Part shown: in pieces, positions 19,686 through 34,600 of the stretch
Layout: every line of letters begins with the position of its first letter
How positions within the stretch are numbered: position 1 is the stretch's first letter
NCBI GenBank assembly: GCA_003342895.1
Contig: PTFA01000042.1
Coordinates: forward strand, 868,001 to 932,000
Direction of reading: 5' to 3'
Source: Casuarius casuarius
Taxonomy: Eukaryota; Chordata; Aves; Casuariiformes; Casuariidae
Length of the DNA: 64,000 nucleotides
Made by a program: the position numbers and the translations under genes
The notes under the pieces: generated by a model
Database searches by the model: none
Seen by the model: the letters and a program-made list of their open reading frames with translations, nothing else
Told to the model about the DNA's origin: nothing

Positions 19686-22600
19686 TCTACGCGCGCACGC
19701 ACACATGCGCAGGAGCACGTGCTGGTTTAATGAGAACTTTATGCTAAGAGTAATTAATAATCAAATGGATAAATTATTCATTTATCCTAAAGGCTTCACT
19801 TTCTGAAGAAGCAGTTGCCATGTTGCAGGATAGAGTTCACTCTTATGTGACGTGCTTTGTCAAGTGACTCCTGACTGAACACCTTCCTAATAGGTTATGC
19901 TTTCCAGGTTTCCTAATTAAAGATACCATATCTCCTTTAGCTAGCCTTAAAAAGACCCCCCCCCCCATATTATAAACATAGTCCACATCATATCTGGTGA
20001 CAACACTTGAGGTTTAACCTGGGTCAACAGCAAGATTTTCAAAGTGTGGAAGAGGCAGCAGATACAAAGTAAGCCATGAAGCTGAAGTTAAGGTCAGAAC
20101 AAGACAGCGGGAGGAAACAGGAGATTATGAACAGCTCAATTTACCGTTCCAGACGAAATGGCTACAACAAAGTTTAGTTTTAATAAACTAAACCTTGCAA
20201 TGTAAACTAAAAAGAAATGCAACATGAAACTTGTGGACATTTTTTAATAGCATTTTCCATCCTTTACAGCTCATATCCAAGGCCAACTTTTCCGTTTTTA
20301 CACATGGACTTTGTTTTAGCATAGTCCTCAGGAGAGTAAAAAAAAAAGAAAAGAAAAACAAAAAAAGGAACTCTCAAAACACATCATTTGAGAAAGCTCA
20401 GCCCAAAGCTTGTTGACATCAACACAAGCAGCAGTGATTCAAAACGAACTGGAGAGTACTCAGCTGCAGATGAGTACTTCCTATGAAGCGCTGTGTGCAA
20501 GCCTGTCTCGCATGCCTTTCATTTAAACTGCTAACACTATTGTCTCATCTTCTTTGTGGCCTTTAAATTGGCTCTGTCTCACGCTTTTCTGTTCACTAGC
20601 AGTCATTTACCTGAAAATAAGTCCCACATCTGAGAAAGCACATAACCAGAACATGTATTTTTCTTTTAAAAAGCGAACTCCACAACTCATTAGAAACCAT
20701 CAACAGCTCTTAGCAGAACAAACAACAACAACAAAAATCTCTCCTAATCTCGCTTGCTTTCAACTTTGTTGAGACCATAAAGAATGTTTTATTTCTGGCT
20801 CTATTAATAAAAATGAAAGATTAAGAATACAGGTTACATAAAACTTTGTAACTCCTACCCTGGGTAAAACTGAAACTTCAAAGAGCTATGTAAACTAATA
20901 CACACTAGAACTAAATATTTAGCAAAGTATCATCACTGAAAACTTCACTTTGATTTTAACTTAATGAACAAAATGGAGCACATATCCCAATTAAACTTTC
21001 ATTCAGTTGTAGTAGCTTCTCTTCAGCAACTGATTTATTATTTCTATCCCAACTAAACCGGAGCCTCCAGAAAAATGTATTTAATGCCCTTTCACCATGC
21101 TACTTCTTATACTAAATTACATCCTAGAACCTTCTCTAACAGAAACCTTTTGCTCTTAATGCCCTTTATAGTCATATTAAAAGGAAATTTTATATTGCTG
21201 ATCAGTAGAGCTCAGGTGGCAAAGACATGAATATTCTTCCAGTCCACGGTATCATCATCTTACCTGCCCTTCCAAGCAGTCACTTCTAAGACAGGATTTG
21301 CTATGTCACATTCTTTGAAAGAAACGATCAACCAGCAACAGTTTATTTTTTCTGTTTGTTCTTCTTTTTTAATTTTAAAACAATAAGCAGCCCTCCCCCT
21401 CCTCTTGCATTCATAATCAGGGCTATAAGCCACCTAATTTAAACTCCTCATGGGACTTCGCACTGTGCAGATCTGATGAGAGAGACATGTGGCTAGTGAT
21501 GTCTTCCAAGAATTTTATTTTACTAAATTTTTAGGTCTGAGGATATTTTTTGCTTTTACATTGCAAAGCAATTTTTTCCCCAGAAGATTAATAAAGCACA
21601 AAGGCATAACTGAGATGTAATGAGTTGACGAGGATAAGTGAATACTTTTGCTCTATAGCAATAGAGCACGTGAGGATATGACAGGATGAACGTCAAGTGT
21701 GCAAAAAAAATTTTTTAAACATGTACTAGTCATTTAATGTCTCAATCTTATTTCCACACAAAATTAGCCATAGAAGTGTAAAGGTATCTAGAAGCTCATT
21801 CTTTTTCGATCTGGATTGTATCACCCAGGTAGTTGAACAATTTTTATTTTAAATAAACCTACTCAAATTTTTAGGTTGTAGTACTCTGTAGAAAGTACAG
21901 AGTTTCCTTAGTGCTGACAAGTCAGGCACTAGATAAAATTTTGCTCCAAAAGAGCTGTCCAGAAACACATCCAAGTTTATTGAAAATGTTCAATAAAATT
22001 AATGGCACAGACTGCATGTGCAACTTCCACGAAAATTTAAGACCTTTGTTATCTCATAAAGGGAAAGACACTTACATAAAATTTAAAATAGTTTCTCAAA
22101 CTTGAAAAGAAATAACAGAGCTCCTAGAGAAGGAATAAAGTGATTTAATGACCATCTCATAGCTGTGCAGACAAGTGAGAGAAGGTGACTGCCCCAGGAA
22201 GTATTTGTTCCTAAGTATAAGCCTTTTTGTAACCCTTTCTCCTTGCTTATGGAAATGAATCTCCTTCCATCCATTTCATCAACTGTTTGTTCTGCGTGAC
22301 TTAATTAAGACAACTTTTATTACTGGTGTTATAATGCTCAGACCTTGCACCTAATATGTTAAGTTCATTTTGTTCAAATGTGTAAAAGTATACATTTCTT
22401 TCCCAACTTACTTCTCTTTGTGACTTTTACCAGTGATGCATACTATGAGGTCCTCAGAACTTGAGAAAAGTGTTTAATATGAAGAGCTCAGATATAAATA
22501 TACTAGATTAACCCACCACCAACCCCATGAGTGTTACTTCAGAGATGTAAGAACAATCACACAGTGTCACAAGTTTCATAATTTCACTTTACTCATCAGG

Positions 22601-25600
22601 CATAGCTCAAAATTGCTATAGCTGTCCTGAAGAAGCATCTTCTATCCAGAGAGGCCAGAGTAGTCTTCCTTACTGTTTGATAAATTAAGTAAAAAGCCAG
22701 ATTTCCATGTCACTGGAATTCCATTTCTCATTATCTTCTCTTCTGGCTGGAGAAAGCCCTTGTTCCCTTGTGACAGCTACCAGAGTTATAAATGCTAATA
22801 CAGGTGAGAAGTGTAGCATGATTTCTTTTCTTTTTTTAACAGAATTCTGCCCAATAAGTGATTCCATCCCGTATCTCCTATAATCCATTAAATTATTTCT
22901 CAGCTGTGCTGCTACACAAAAGCAAGTGAAGCAATGGTGTCTAACATACCAATCTTGCTTCAAATACACCTCCTTCTGGAAATGTGATGGAAAGACGTAT
23001 GGGAAGAAGTAGTCAAAAGCTCTGGATACTAGCAGAACAACAGGCTAAAGGTTTACACCATGAGTTTGATGCCAATGTTATGCAACATTTAGCATGTCAC
23101 ATTAATTTTTGCACAGTCAGGCTCCAGGGGGGATGCTGCATCTCAAAACTAGAAAATTAAATACTATCAGGAAATTCTTGGAAATGGTACTAAATATAGT
23201 GTTTTAAGTCTTGTGTCTTTCTCTGGGGTTCGATACAGAATCCTTTAGAACAGGCCAAGACTGTAGATAACATAAGTACCTAAGTATGGACTCTCAACTT
23301 AAAAAACTTGCCGTAAGTACCAACATTTTCCAGGGTAGTCAATGCCCATCACCGAAGCCAACAGGAGTTTGCTCCTGTTCATTTAAGATTCTTAAACAAG
23401 GATGTAAGAGTCAAACTACACAAATGTACAGTGTTGGTTACAGGTATGAGACTTCTAAAATTCCTACTTTATAAAACATACACATTAAACTGATTCAGGT
23501 CAAGTGAATCATGAAGGCAAAATTTAATTTTGTGAATGGTGCTTCAGAATTCACGTTTACCTTACCTCTGAACTCTCAATCAGTAATATTATCTGTATAA
23601 AAGTAGCATTCATATATGTAACTGGGAGACATGCAGTGTTTGTTAGGCTTTTAACATGGGCTATCACAAAAAATTTGGAAATGTAGCAAGTTTATCACTG
23701 TTAATATCCTGTATTAATAAAAAATTGATACCTCCTTTTTCCAGGATCCACTTTATAATACACTAATACTCTGATTAGCTCAAATAATATTACACTGTCT
23801 TTTATAATTTAATGCATATTACAAAAAGAACATGTAGCTACTTAGGAGCAAACCAGCAAGGGAGAAAAGAATAATAATTCAGCGTGCATTAACAGGAAAC
23901 AAGTACCAAGCTCCATGAGAACTATGGTATATTAATCTTTGATAATATGTAATTATCAGTGTAGGAATTTTGGTAAAAAGAGCATTAGACCATACCTACA
24001 AAACTGCAATCGGGTATATTTAATCAAGATAATGGATCACAGAATCTGAATAAAACAAAGCATCTGCAACAGCGATTTATTACTGGTCCAAATTACAGCA
24101 TTTGCTCAGCACTCAGACCAAGCTGACAAATCAAACCCTATCACTTTCTGCAGTAGTTGCATGTAAAAAGAGTCTAAAAAATTCTGCTCTGCAGATCATT
24201 TAAAATATATGATGGGCACACACTCACAAAGTCAGTTACAATCTGGATCATCTTGTCCAAATTAAGAACAAGAAGTTATAACAACAGTGAATATGATCAA
24301 GGATACAACTAAATTAAAACAACTTGAAGGTGTTTTTTTAGAAATTAGCACAAAAAATTTAGACACAATGTCCACAAGGGATCACTGCTTTAGAGCCACA
24401 AACATGTTGTTGGAAGTGATGAAAGAATTACATTGGAGTAATGAATGAAATCAGTGGAGATGAAACAGAATGTAACTTACATTACTAAGAAAGCATATGA
24501 AATCTTACAATAATCCATCAATTTAGAATTAATTTATAACATATCTTCCATTAAAAAAACTGGACAGATAGATAAGCTTCATTTTGAAGTTACAAAAGTT
24601 AGGAAAGAGTGCCTGCATTTTTACAGATTACATAAGGTATTCTCAGACAAGGTTATTAGGTTTAGATTTCTATGAGAGTCTCTTCAGAGCAATCTTCATT
24701 CTTTGAATTCAGCTTGCTGAAGCATGTTCTTCTATCCTGCCCACAATATCCGAAGAACATTTCTTCATTCTTCTTGTTAAACTACTGAAGCCCCTTCATC
24801 CCTATTTCCCCAAGCAGAGTCCTCATGATATACTTCATGATGCTGTCAAACAAATCTTTCTTCTACCTTCTTATCTCAGCTTTGAGAACCACATCATGGG
24901 CATGTTTAAGCAGCAATTTAAGAGGACTTCATGAGAAACTAGTCATGTAACCAGTTATCTATTCAAACTGCTAAACCATATACCTGAGAACACAAGGTCC
25001 TTCAGTCTGAAGCATCTGATGTCCCTTGCTTAGTTTCCCATGGCAAACTGAAGGTGATGCTGTACCTACTTGTTTACTTTTTCCAGTTCATGTGTCTCTG
25101 ACCTGTACAAGCACTAAGGCTACATTTAAATGGTCAGACCTGCAAGTACTTCTGGGCTCCTGGACCTGGATGCATACGTAGATTGCATCTCATGTCCACA
25201 CAGGTGGAAAAACCCTGGCACACTCCATTTCCCATGTTTTAACTTCCCTAGGGATGAAACCTGACACACAGAATGAAAAGGAACAATGACACAGCCTGGC
25301 CAACTCTTGAATTCGGATGATGGAGAGGGCAAGACTTCAAGTGACACTTCTTCCTTGCAATCTAGATACAGCATAAATGGTGGGAAAAAAAAAAAATCAC
25401 CTCTCATGTTTTTCTTCCAGCTTAAGGGGAGACCAGATCTGGTCTCTCATATGCAGAGTTAAGCTCAACTGCTAAGTGAATCCAAGTGGTTCTAAGACAA
25501 GTTTCCTTTGTCTTAACTTACTGAAGAGATTTAAAAGCAAGAGAGACTGATACTTTTTTAATCTTTAATCATGTAAAATGTTATAATCTCTCTTTCTGCT

Positions 25601-28600
25601 AGTTTTGTTATGTCTTACATCTCATTGTGAATAGTACCCTGTAACTCTGAAATGTCAGGATGGAAGGATTTTACATAACTCCTTGACTTTATGACTTCTG
25701 CTTTAAATAAGATACTTATCAACATAAAATGCAATTACTTGAAAAAGAAACACAGAGAGCTCTTATTACTTCAGTTCTCTGATGCTGTAAACGCACACAT
25801 TAAGACAGACTTGTAATCTTAAAAAACAAACGAACAAAAAAACCCCCCATCTCTCTGATCCCTTGTTGATGAGGCTGACTATATGGCAACTCCATCCTCA
25901 GCTATCCAGTAAACAAACTAATAAAAACAAAGGTAAATTCTTGATTTTCCAATTTATCAAATTCAGCTTCCTTGAGTTTGTAAGAGTAGTAGAGGCTATT
26001 GTCCACATAAGTGACATGGGCATTTAGTTTACTTCACTTCAATCTTCATTCTATAAAAGCTTTTTCTTCTGTATACAGTGATACAGCACACCGCAGAGTA
26101 ACTTAATGCATTTCAAAGGCTTGGAATAAAAAGTTCAGGTTATGATGTACAAGACATGATAACATGAAACTTCAAATACTTTGGTAATACGGTACTAAAA
26201 TGATAAAAAATGTCATTAAGCCATTAAGATGTGTGTGTTGAAAAATTGTATAGCCAGATAACTCTTATCACTACAAAACTCAACCCATGCTGTCACCAAA
26301 GGATTTTTCTTAAGCCTGTCTCTATTTGTCAAATGGCAAAAATACTCTCAAAACAACTAGTTACTGGTTTTGGATGTCTGCTCTGATGGACTTTATAAGC
26401 AGCCTAATTTTTAGAGAGAAGAGGCTCTTCATTTTTTGAAAAAGTCTGCTTAGAAGGGTATCATTTTGAGCTTCCAACATGAAGCACCCAAAAATCACTA
26501 GTCACAGCTGGAAAATTTATGCATCAAATCCGACAGAGCAGTAAGCTCTCAGAGAGAGAGAAAAAAAAATCTTAGTTTGTTTTGGGGCATAAACACACTT
26601 AAACAAAATTATCATATCCTTGTCATGCTCTCATTTAGAGGTCTGAAATCACATAAATGGAACAATTTTATTATAATTAGTAGGAAACTTATAGTTGCCT
26701 TTTGAGTGTATTCTTCACATGGAACCATAAAGGGCCATCCTAAAATAAATATTTAGCAGACCCCTGTAACATTAAACAGCATGCAATCTCTTTAAAAATC
26801 TGAACAATCTCAACATGAAAAATAATCTATGTAAGATATCGAAAGCTAACTTGTTTTGCTTGTCAAAATAGCATATTGCTAAAAAGGTTTCAAAGCCTGT
26901 AATACAGGGTTAAATGAAAGCTTTTGTTTTTTATTAAAATAATTTATTCCATACAGAAAAATATGCCATATTTTCATAAATTTTAAAAAAATACAGTTTT
27001 AAAAGAATACTGTTCTGCTATAAGTTATGTTTATAGTAACCACTATACATGTAATAGTCAAGCCTAAAACACAGTTCATGTCACAGATGTTTTTTTGTAA
27101 GATATTCTATATACTATGAACTGCAATTTGTTAAAACTAGACAGCATATCATTCTGTCCTGAATTTGTAATTTAAAATTACAGCTTCTTTGTTTCTTCAG
27201 AAAATAGAGATCTTCAAAAACACCAGTTTTACCGTTTCTTCTGTGCAAAATCAAGCCTTTAAAAATTATTTAAAAGCTAAACAGAAGGACAGAAATTTGA
27301 CCAAATGTTGAAAAATCCACTTTAGTTTCCCACAAACTGTATATCAGTAACAAAATGAAAATCTTACTTTAAATTCAGGAAACAAACTGAAGAATATATA
27401 CAAAAAAGAACTTACCAAGAAGTGGAATAGCTTGGGTAACAGGAGCAGGTACATTAGTAGGTGCTACAGGAGGTGGAACAGTCGCATATATTTTGGAACT
27501 ATCACTAGTTTCAGCATTTCCTCTGGATCCAGAAACCACTGTAGGGATGGGATTTCCAACAGATGCATCTTTTGTAGTGTCTTCATTTACACCAGCTGCT
27601 GTAGCTAAGAACAATTGCATTGACATTTTAAAAAAAAGTCAGTTTCTCTGCCTGCATGGTACCTCTTTTCTATAGCCACTTGCCTAAGATTCAAACACTT
27701 ACAATTTGGGATGTTTACTGCTGGAGTGTGAGGAACAGATACTGGAGGAGTTATAGGTGGTGGTGGTCCAGGAGGAAGAAAGCCTATAAGAAAAGTATAT
27801 ATTAACACAGCATATCACTTTACCAAAATGTGGTTGTGTAGTTTATATTCCAAATACTTTTATTGGCTATGTGATTAAAAAAGGACTTAATATTTCTAGA
27901 AATAAGAAATATACCTGGGGGTAAATGCATTGGGTTGAACCCTGGTCGTAAAAATGGAGGTGGCGGTGGTGGCGGCACCCCAGGAGCAAATCCAGGAGGT
28001 GGGATTCCTAAAGGTGCTGTAAAAGCAGGTGGTTGGAGTGCACCAACCACAGGAGGGCCTGAGGGATGTGGTGGAACCTACAAAAAGGAAGAGGAAAAAA
28101 ATGTTATGTCAAGACTGAATGGATTATGTGTTGTTTAAATGCAGATTTCTTTCTTCTGTGCTTGGTCCATCAGAAGAAGAAAATTTAAGCTATTTTAAAT
28201 TACATTGCAATAAGGTGTCTTAAATAATTAATCTAATTAGCAGTCAAAGAACTCCAGCTTAAAATACCAACATGAATCTTGTTTGCCTCTCTTCTTAAAG
28301 AAAGAATGATCCTCTGTGGTAAATCAATGTTAAGACATGCTGATCCATCATCCAAATATAGCCTTTACACAGTAGCTGGAATAAATTTTACTAACCAGCA
28401 TGATATACTATTATGCACACAACTTCAGAGCAATTATAAAACCTTTTATTTATTTATTCAGTTATTTTAATTACTTGAGTTTGCATATTACATTAGAGTG
28501 ACTTTTACTTCCTTGGTTGTGATTATTATTATGATTTTCATTCCAGTTTATGTCAAGCTGCTTCTGGATTGAAGCCAATACAGAATAAATCAATCCTCAA

Positions 28601-31600
28601 AATAGTTTTCATTAATATAATACAAAAACTACATTATATGTAACTAATTAATAGGCTGTAATATAGTGTGTCACTTTTAATTTTAGTCTTATAATAATCT
28701 GCTGATTAGGCCCAAGTGTAAAGTTAAGCTAACTGCACAGGATGCGGAAAACTACTGGATATGACACAACATGAGAAATTGCCAGAGGTGACAGATAACA
28801 ATATGAAACCCTGACAAAAGTAACAGACAACACCATGAGGGACTGCTGTTTTTTGCAGGTGGTTAAAGGGGTGCTATGTGAACAACCACCAAACTTCATA
28901 GATAATTGGAGGGGAACACTGGGCATCTTTCAGGGAATAGGACTTTGTAAGGCCATAGTGCCAGGAATACCATATAAGGCCGAGACTGACTGGATGAACA
29001 TTAATTTTGAGTAACCCTAAAGGTGTTTCCATTAATCACAGTTAAAGCTTTGGAAAAGCGCTTTGAAAATCTTGTAACCCAATAGCCTTGGTAGGTCTTC
29101 TTTTGCTTGTTTTAAAGAGCAATCCTCCAAAGGAAAACAACTTGAGAAAAGTAGCCAGACCTAGTGATAGAATTGTTGACTGCAGTAATGTTCTGTTAAG
29201 TGAGCATGTACATACAGAATGCAAATGTAACAGAAGGAATCAAAGAGGGATATCAATGAAGCAAAAGATTTAAAGCAGACGGGAAACTAGTTAACCGCTA
29301 TCAGTACTTAATGGGTTAAAAGTTGGGAAAACTGTGGATGAAGCATATGTATACAATGACTTGAAAGGGGATAATGAATAGTAAAATATTCCAATTGAAC
29401 CAGAGTAGAAATAAACATTGAAGAAAGATGGTGTGGATACACATTAGATGATATTCATACCTAATTACCAAAACTTAACTGCTGTGTTTAATTTCTTCCA
29501 AAAAGTTAACACTCTAATGCATATTTGTAAATAAAGTGTAAAAACCTTTCCTTTAAACAGAGAGAAAAGGTGATGGTAAAAATCTATGCATAAATATCAT
29601 AACATCTGATTTAAAGTAAAATTTAAAGCATGAAAGTTTCTCTGTTTGTTAAAGAGATGGAACCGATAGATAACAAACACTAACAGGTAACAAACACAGG
29701 AATGGTGAAGTTTCAGAATAACAGGCAATGAATTAGATAAAACAGAGAAATAGAAATGCTACTGAACAGAGCCTTTATTAATGGGGAGTCAAATATTGGG
29801 AAAAATTATATTTCATTAGCAATACTGGGGCCGGGAATAATCAACCTCTCAATAATTCACGCGCAAATCGCCAGGTGCATCTCAGTCAACGTGTCTTGAG
29901 GTTCGGCCCATGTCCAGGTACAAGTATTTCTTACTGCACACTTCTCGGACTGAGAGCCTTGAAGGAGAATAACTGGCCCAGTGGGCTACAGATGCAGAGT
30001 CTACTTACACTGCTCCAAGACAGCTAAATATTCAAGAGCACCTGGAGTCCCCAGGAAAGGCTGTCAAGGAGGAGCTAATTTCAAATGCAAGGGGTAAGTG
30101 ATGGACATTGGACCAATACACAACTGCTACATGCACATATAGGGAGAAGGAATGTGGGATTGGGTAATACAGCTGGAAATTTGGGAAGTACACACTCAAG
30201 TTGGATCTTGGTTTCTGGCTAAGAACCCATTAAATGAGAAGGGATTTGGGTTGGACTGGGAGACTTACGGGAGGGTTGGCCACAGCAAGCCCCCCAAACT
30301 TCAGTGTACGACCCCCAGCAAAAAATGCTTAACACAACTGACATAAGTGGTATTCAACTGAAATTGATTCTGGATAATCAAGAAATAGATTTAACTCGAT
30401 ATTCAACACTGCAACATGACTTAAAAATAAACATGGACCTACCCTCAGAGTAGACCACTGAGGTGGATTACCCAGACGTGCAGGAGGGGGACCATAATCA
30501 GCAACAGCTCAGATATCTGAATCTACAGGCAAGAGGGCTCACTCCAGTGACACGAGGCAAGCAAAGCATTCCACCGAGCTTGCCAATAGCCCAGGACCCC
30601 GTGGCTGGGAAGAGGCTGTGGGAGCATTCAAGGCGAAAGAACCAGACTTACCTACGTGGGCTATTATTCTTACAGGGACATTATTGATTTTAAGAGCCTT
30701 ACTATGTACAGGTTGTGGTGCCAGCAATGACAGGTCAGACAGCAGCTATTCGCACCCCTCACTGGTAACGTCCAGCAGAGCTGGGCTCCCATCCCTATGT
30801 ACGCAGCCCACTTACGGGGTACCACGGGAGGCCCATTCCAGCTCTGCCAGAGAGCAGAGTGATGCTGCTCCTTCTGATACTACCTTTAAGTGGGGGGATA
30901 TTAGGGCTGCAGGCAGATGACAAAGACGCCAACTAGGCCCTGGCCTCAAGTGAAGCTCGCTGAACAGGATGTGAGAAACTACTGGACACAACATTAGAAA
31001 CCACCAGAGGTGACAGATAACAACATGAGCTGACAAAAGTTACAGACAGCACTGTGAGGGATGGCTGGATTTTGCAGGTGGTTAAGAAGAGTGTTATATG
31101 AGCAATGGCCAGACTTCACAGATGAATGGAGAGGAGCACTGAGGATCTTTCAGGGAGCACGACCTTGCAAGGCCAGCACCACCTAGGTAACCATATCCAG
31201 GAATACCATACAAGGACAGTATTACGTAGGTAATGGGATCAGAAATAGCAAATTCGGGTATAGATGCAGCAAAACTAGGACCAACAAGAAAAAAGTAATT
31301 AGGGGAGACTTGTTTACTTGGAAGAAGATTGGGTCAGAGAAAGGAACAAGCTCAGCAAAAAAGGTGGTCAAGAAGTGGGAAAAGGAAGAATAAGGTATGG
31401 CAACCATGCAGCCAGAGCTGTTTGGGGCTATCTGTTATGCAGCCCTGTACTTGATCACCACAGCCTAAATCAGGATAATACATCAAACCTGCTGTTCTGG
31501 CATACCATGCATGTCAAACCTGCCTCCATGGTCAGGGGGACCAGAGTGGACAGGGTGCTTTCCCTGGCTGCCAGGGGAGCACCCAGACAGACGGATGGAG

Positions 31601-34600
31601 CATGCTGGTATCGCTGTGCCAACACTCATTCCAGGTTTGACAGAATGAGCAGCTACCCACCACTTTGTAGCAACCTCCACACATCTTACAGCCCTAAACA
31701 CTGAAGCCAAATACAGATGAGAACAATTCTACTCGTATCACAGGAAAAAAACACATCAGCTAAATAAACTGCAAAGGTATTCTAAAAAGTGATTTAAACA
31801 AAAAAATAGCATTCGGTGAGCTCTTTCCTTTAGGTATTATGTCACATTTAGATATCTTAATAGCAGAAACAAGTTACTTTTACCACTAACACCATTTATA
31901 TCATCACAGCTGAACCAAATCTGTAAGTTTTGAGAACTATTTATAAATCATTAAACTATTTTAATTTATGGCACCCTGGAGAAGACAACTGAACTGGTCA
32001 AGTATAATACAGCCTAAAACTGCCTGCAGTGAAGCCAGAGACAAAGACCAAATATGGCTACCCGCTCATAGTCTGAATTTGCAGAGACTACAAGAAAAGT
32101 TTCTTTGCCACAGTAAAAAAAATAAAACTGATGAGACTGGAACAAACTAGCTTCACTCTCATGTTATGAAACTGGTGGGTTTCTTATTTACACTTTGTTT
32201 TTCAGTGTGAATTCAATGAAAATAAAAAAATTAACTAATTAATATTAGTGTTGTTAAGTACAGCCAACCGGTATTAAAGCTCTCTGAAATTCAAAATTTG
32301 ACCCATGTGTTTATTTACCGAAAATGCCTTGCAACACTACAACAATTCTGTGTCAAAACAGCACATAATTCAACATTCTATGTTCTAAAATCATGGAGTT
32401 GGCTAAATTATTTTTGTCTTTGACTAATTTGAGTTCATGATCTGAGTATTTGCCATGTTGTGGTTCACAAATCATATTTTTCCAAGATTTAAAACAGTTT
32501 TGTTCAAACTTCTTCCTTTTGGGAGAAGGCATACTTCTATTTTAAGCGACCAGAAAAACTATTACAATAAAACTAGTAACAATCTTTTGTCAATAAGTAA
32601 AGCTAAAAGAAAAACAGATTATAAAACACTGGAGGGAATAACTATTACTGCATGTTATATAAACTAACAGTAAAATTTTAGACAGAGCTGTTTTAAAGAA
32701 TGAACATACAATGATAACTTTCACTGAAGAAGCATGATAGCAATAAATAAGTATCATAAAAATGTTTAAATTGAATTTCCAAAGGCTGTTCAATAGGAAT
32801 ATACAGAATATGAACAAAAATGAAAGCAATTTGTATATTTTACAAGGTTTATAACTTATTTAAACCAATAGCGAGGGAAATTAGCTAAAAAGAATCAGAA
32901 AAAAATTCATGCAATCATAAAACTGAGAGGATGCAACTCATCCCATTAATAAAAAGAATCTACTGTAATAATTTATTCTGGATGGAGACAATGGATATTA
33001 GAAGTGGAGATTTACATTACTTTGAGGAAAAATCTGACAGGCTATGTCTGCATTAGCATTTTGGTTCAGAGCAGCAGTGAGGTTTTGAAGCAAACCCTCC
33101 ATCATTCCCACTAACCATGTGCTGACTCATTCCCAGGGCTGTTTGGGTACATGCAAACTACATCCCTTTTCAAGGGAATGAAACCAGAAGCTCTGTTCCT
33201 GCTGGGCACGAAGTGTGCTCCAAACCCTAATGGGCTTGGTTTTTCAAGTCTTCCATTGCCACTGTGACTGAGCAGAACAGGAAGTTTTTCAGTTACACTG
33301 TGTTGCTCTTTTATGAAGGAAAGGTCAAGTAACTGATTTCATGTGCATACTGGATTTATGGCACAGGAAAGCTACCTATATAAATTGCCAGCACGGCCAG
33401 TCTGCTAACACGAGCAGTTATAACTGAGGACAATAACACAAAACACACGAACAAAATCAACTACTTTAGCTATCAATCATCATGTGTCCTCCCTCCCTGT
33501 AACTTACGTATTGCCATCCTGAATTATTATTTAAATCAAGTTTTTGTTGTGATATCCAGAGCAAATGAGAAGCAACTCTCACCTGTGGAGGAGGTACAGT
33601 TATTGGTGCAGGCATGGGAACAGGAATTGGAACAGGTAAAGCTTTAGGTATAGGTGACACTGGTTCATTATTTGTAGCTTCTGCACCTCCATTTTGAGCT
33701 ACTTCATTTTCAGACTTCTTGGGAATCCCCTTCCACTCTATGTTGGGGGGGAAAAAAAAAGGTTCAGTAGAAGTGGACAAGTAGTCAAGCACTGCTATGT
33801 AAAACCAATATGTTTTGTGATGTTTAAAACAATGAACCAAGCTAAATAAAATTATTTTTCAAATAATGAGAAGCCTATAGAAATAAAAACTATTTAAAGG
33901 GTGTTTCTGAAGATACAATCTCCAAATTACTTTGAACACAGTACAGCAAACCACTGGCACTGAAACATGGCAAGTAAGTCTATTCCTTCCATTAGTCATT
34001 TCACAATTGAATTCTCTGCACTGACTGCATATATGCATGTCCAGGATTCTAAAGCATATTATCTGTAACAAAAACAGTAAGGCTATTTTGGGACAAGTTT
34101 TCAATAGATTTCATTATTCTACGGCAAGGCAGCAGCTTTTTCATTTATTTGAAAAGTTATTTTTGAAAACCCAACACTTACAACTCTTAACAAAGCCAAA
34201 TGAGAATACAACAATGCAGAATCACAGCAAAATAAGAGCAACATCAATTACAGGTTTAAATTGATTCTAGAGCAGAAACACAGCTCCTGCTGTCTGTCAA
34301 TACCTCTTGGGAAAAGCCAGCCGAGGAAGAAAAAGGTGGGGGGACAAAGAAGAGGCATCACAGAAAAGTAGAAAAAATCTGAGGACACTGGAACACACTG
34401 AGGTTATGTTTATCACTAATTGGACTTTCATTAACAAAACACACTTGACTTGTGTGCAATTCTCATGAAGAGATGTTACTGTTTAGAATAACCACCACCT
34501 ACCTATGACAAACTGGACAGAATGGCCTAACAGTCAAATCACGTTTCAGTAGCTAGACAGCACATCATTCAACGGTTGCACAGTTAAAATCAGCAAAGTA

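Larger units (their letters stand above)
28704..31700 (+). mobile_element. Decayed LTR / endogenous-retrovirus-like element in SCAF4 intron
   Basis: Two direct copies of a block of about 280 bases (28704-28980 and 30931-31216) share many exact words, including the 20-mer ccagaggtgacagataacaa at 28782 and at 31004, 2,222 bases apart. Just before the second copy is a polypurine tract, AAGTGGGGGGA (30888-30898). Upstream of that an open frame of 100 codons (30618-30920) encodes a hydrophobic segment preceded by Trp and followed by a C-x-x-C, as at the membrane-anchor end of retroviral env. Internal DNA is only about 2 kb and no gag or pol reading frame is evident, so the element is deleted and inactive. 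It is antisense to SCAF4. The right end is uncertain. Confidence 0.6.

Noticed and set aside
30463..30920. Frames near the LTR element as a functional env gene
   Set aside because: Only the short membrane-anchor-like end is recognisable; no signal peptide, ectodomain or intact upstream genes.
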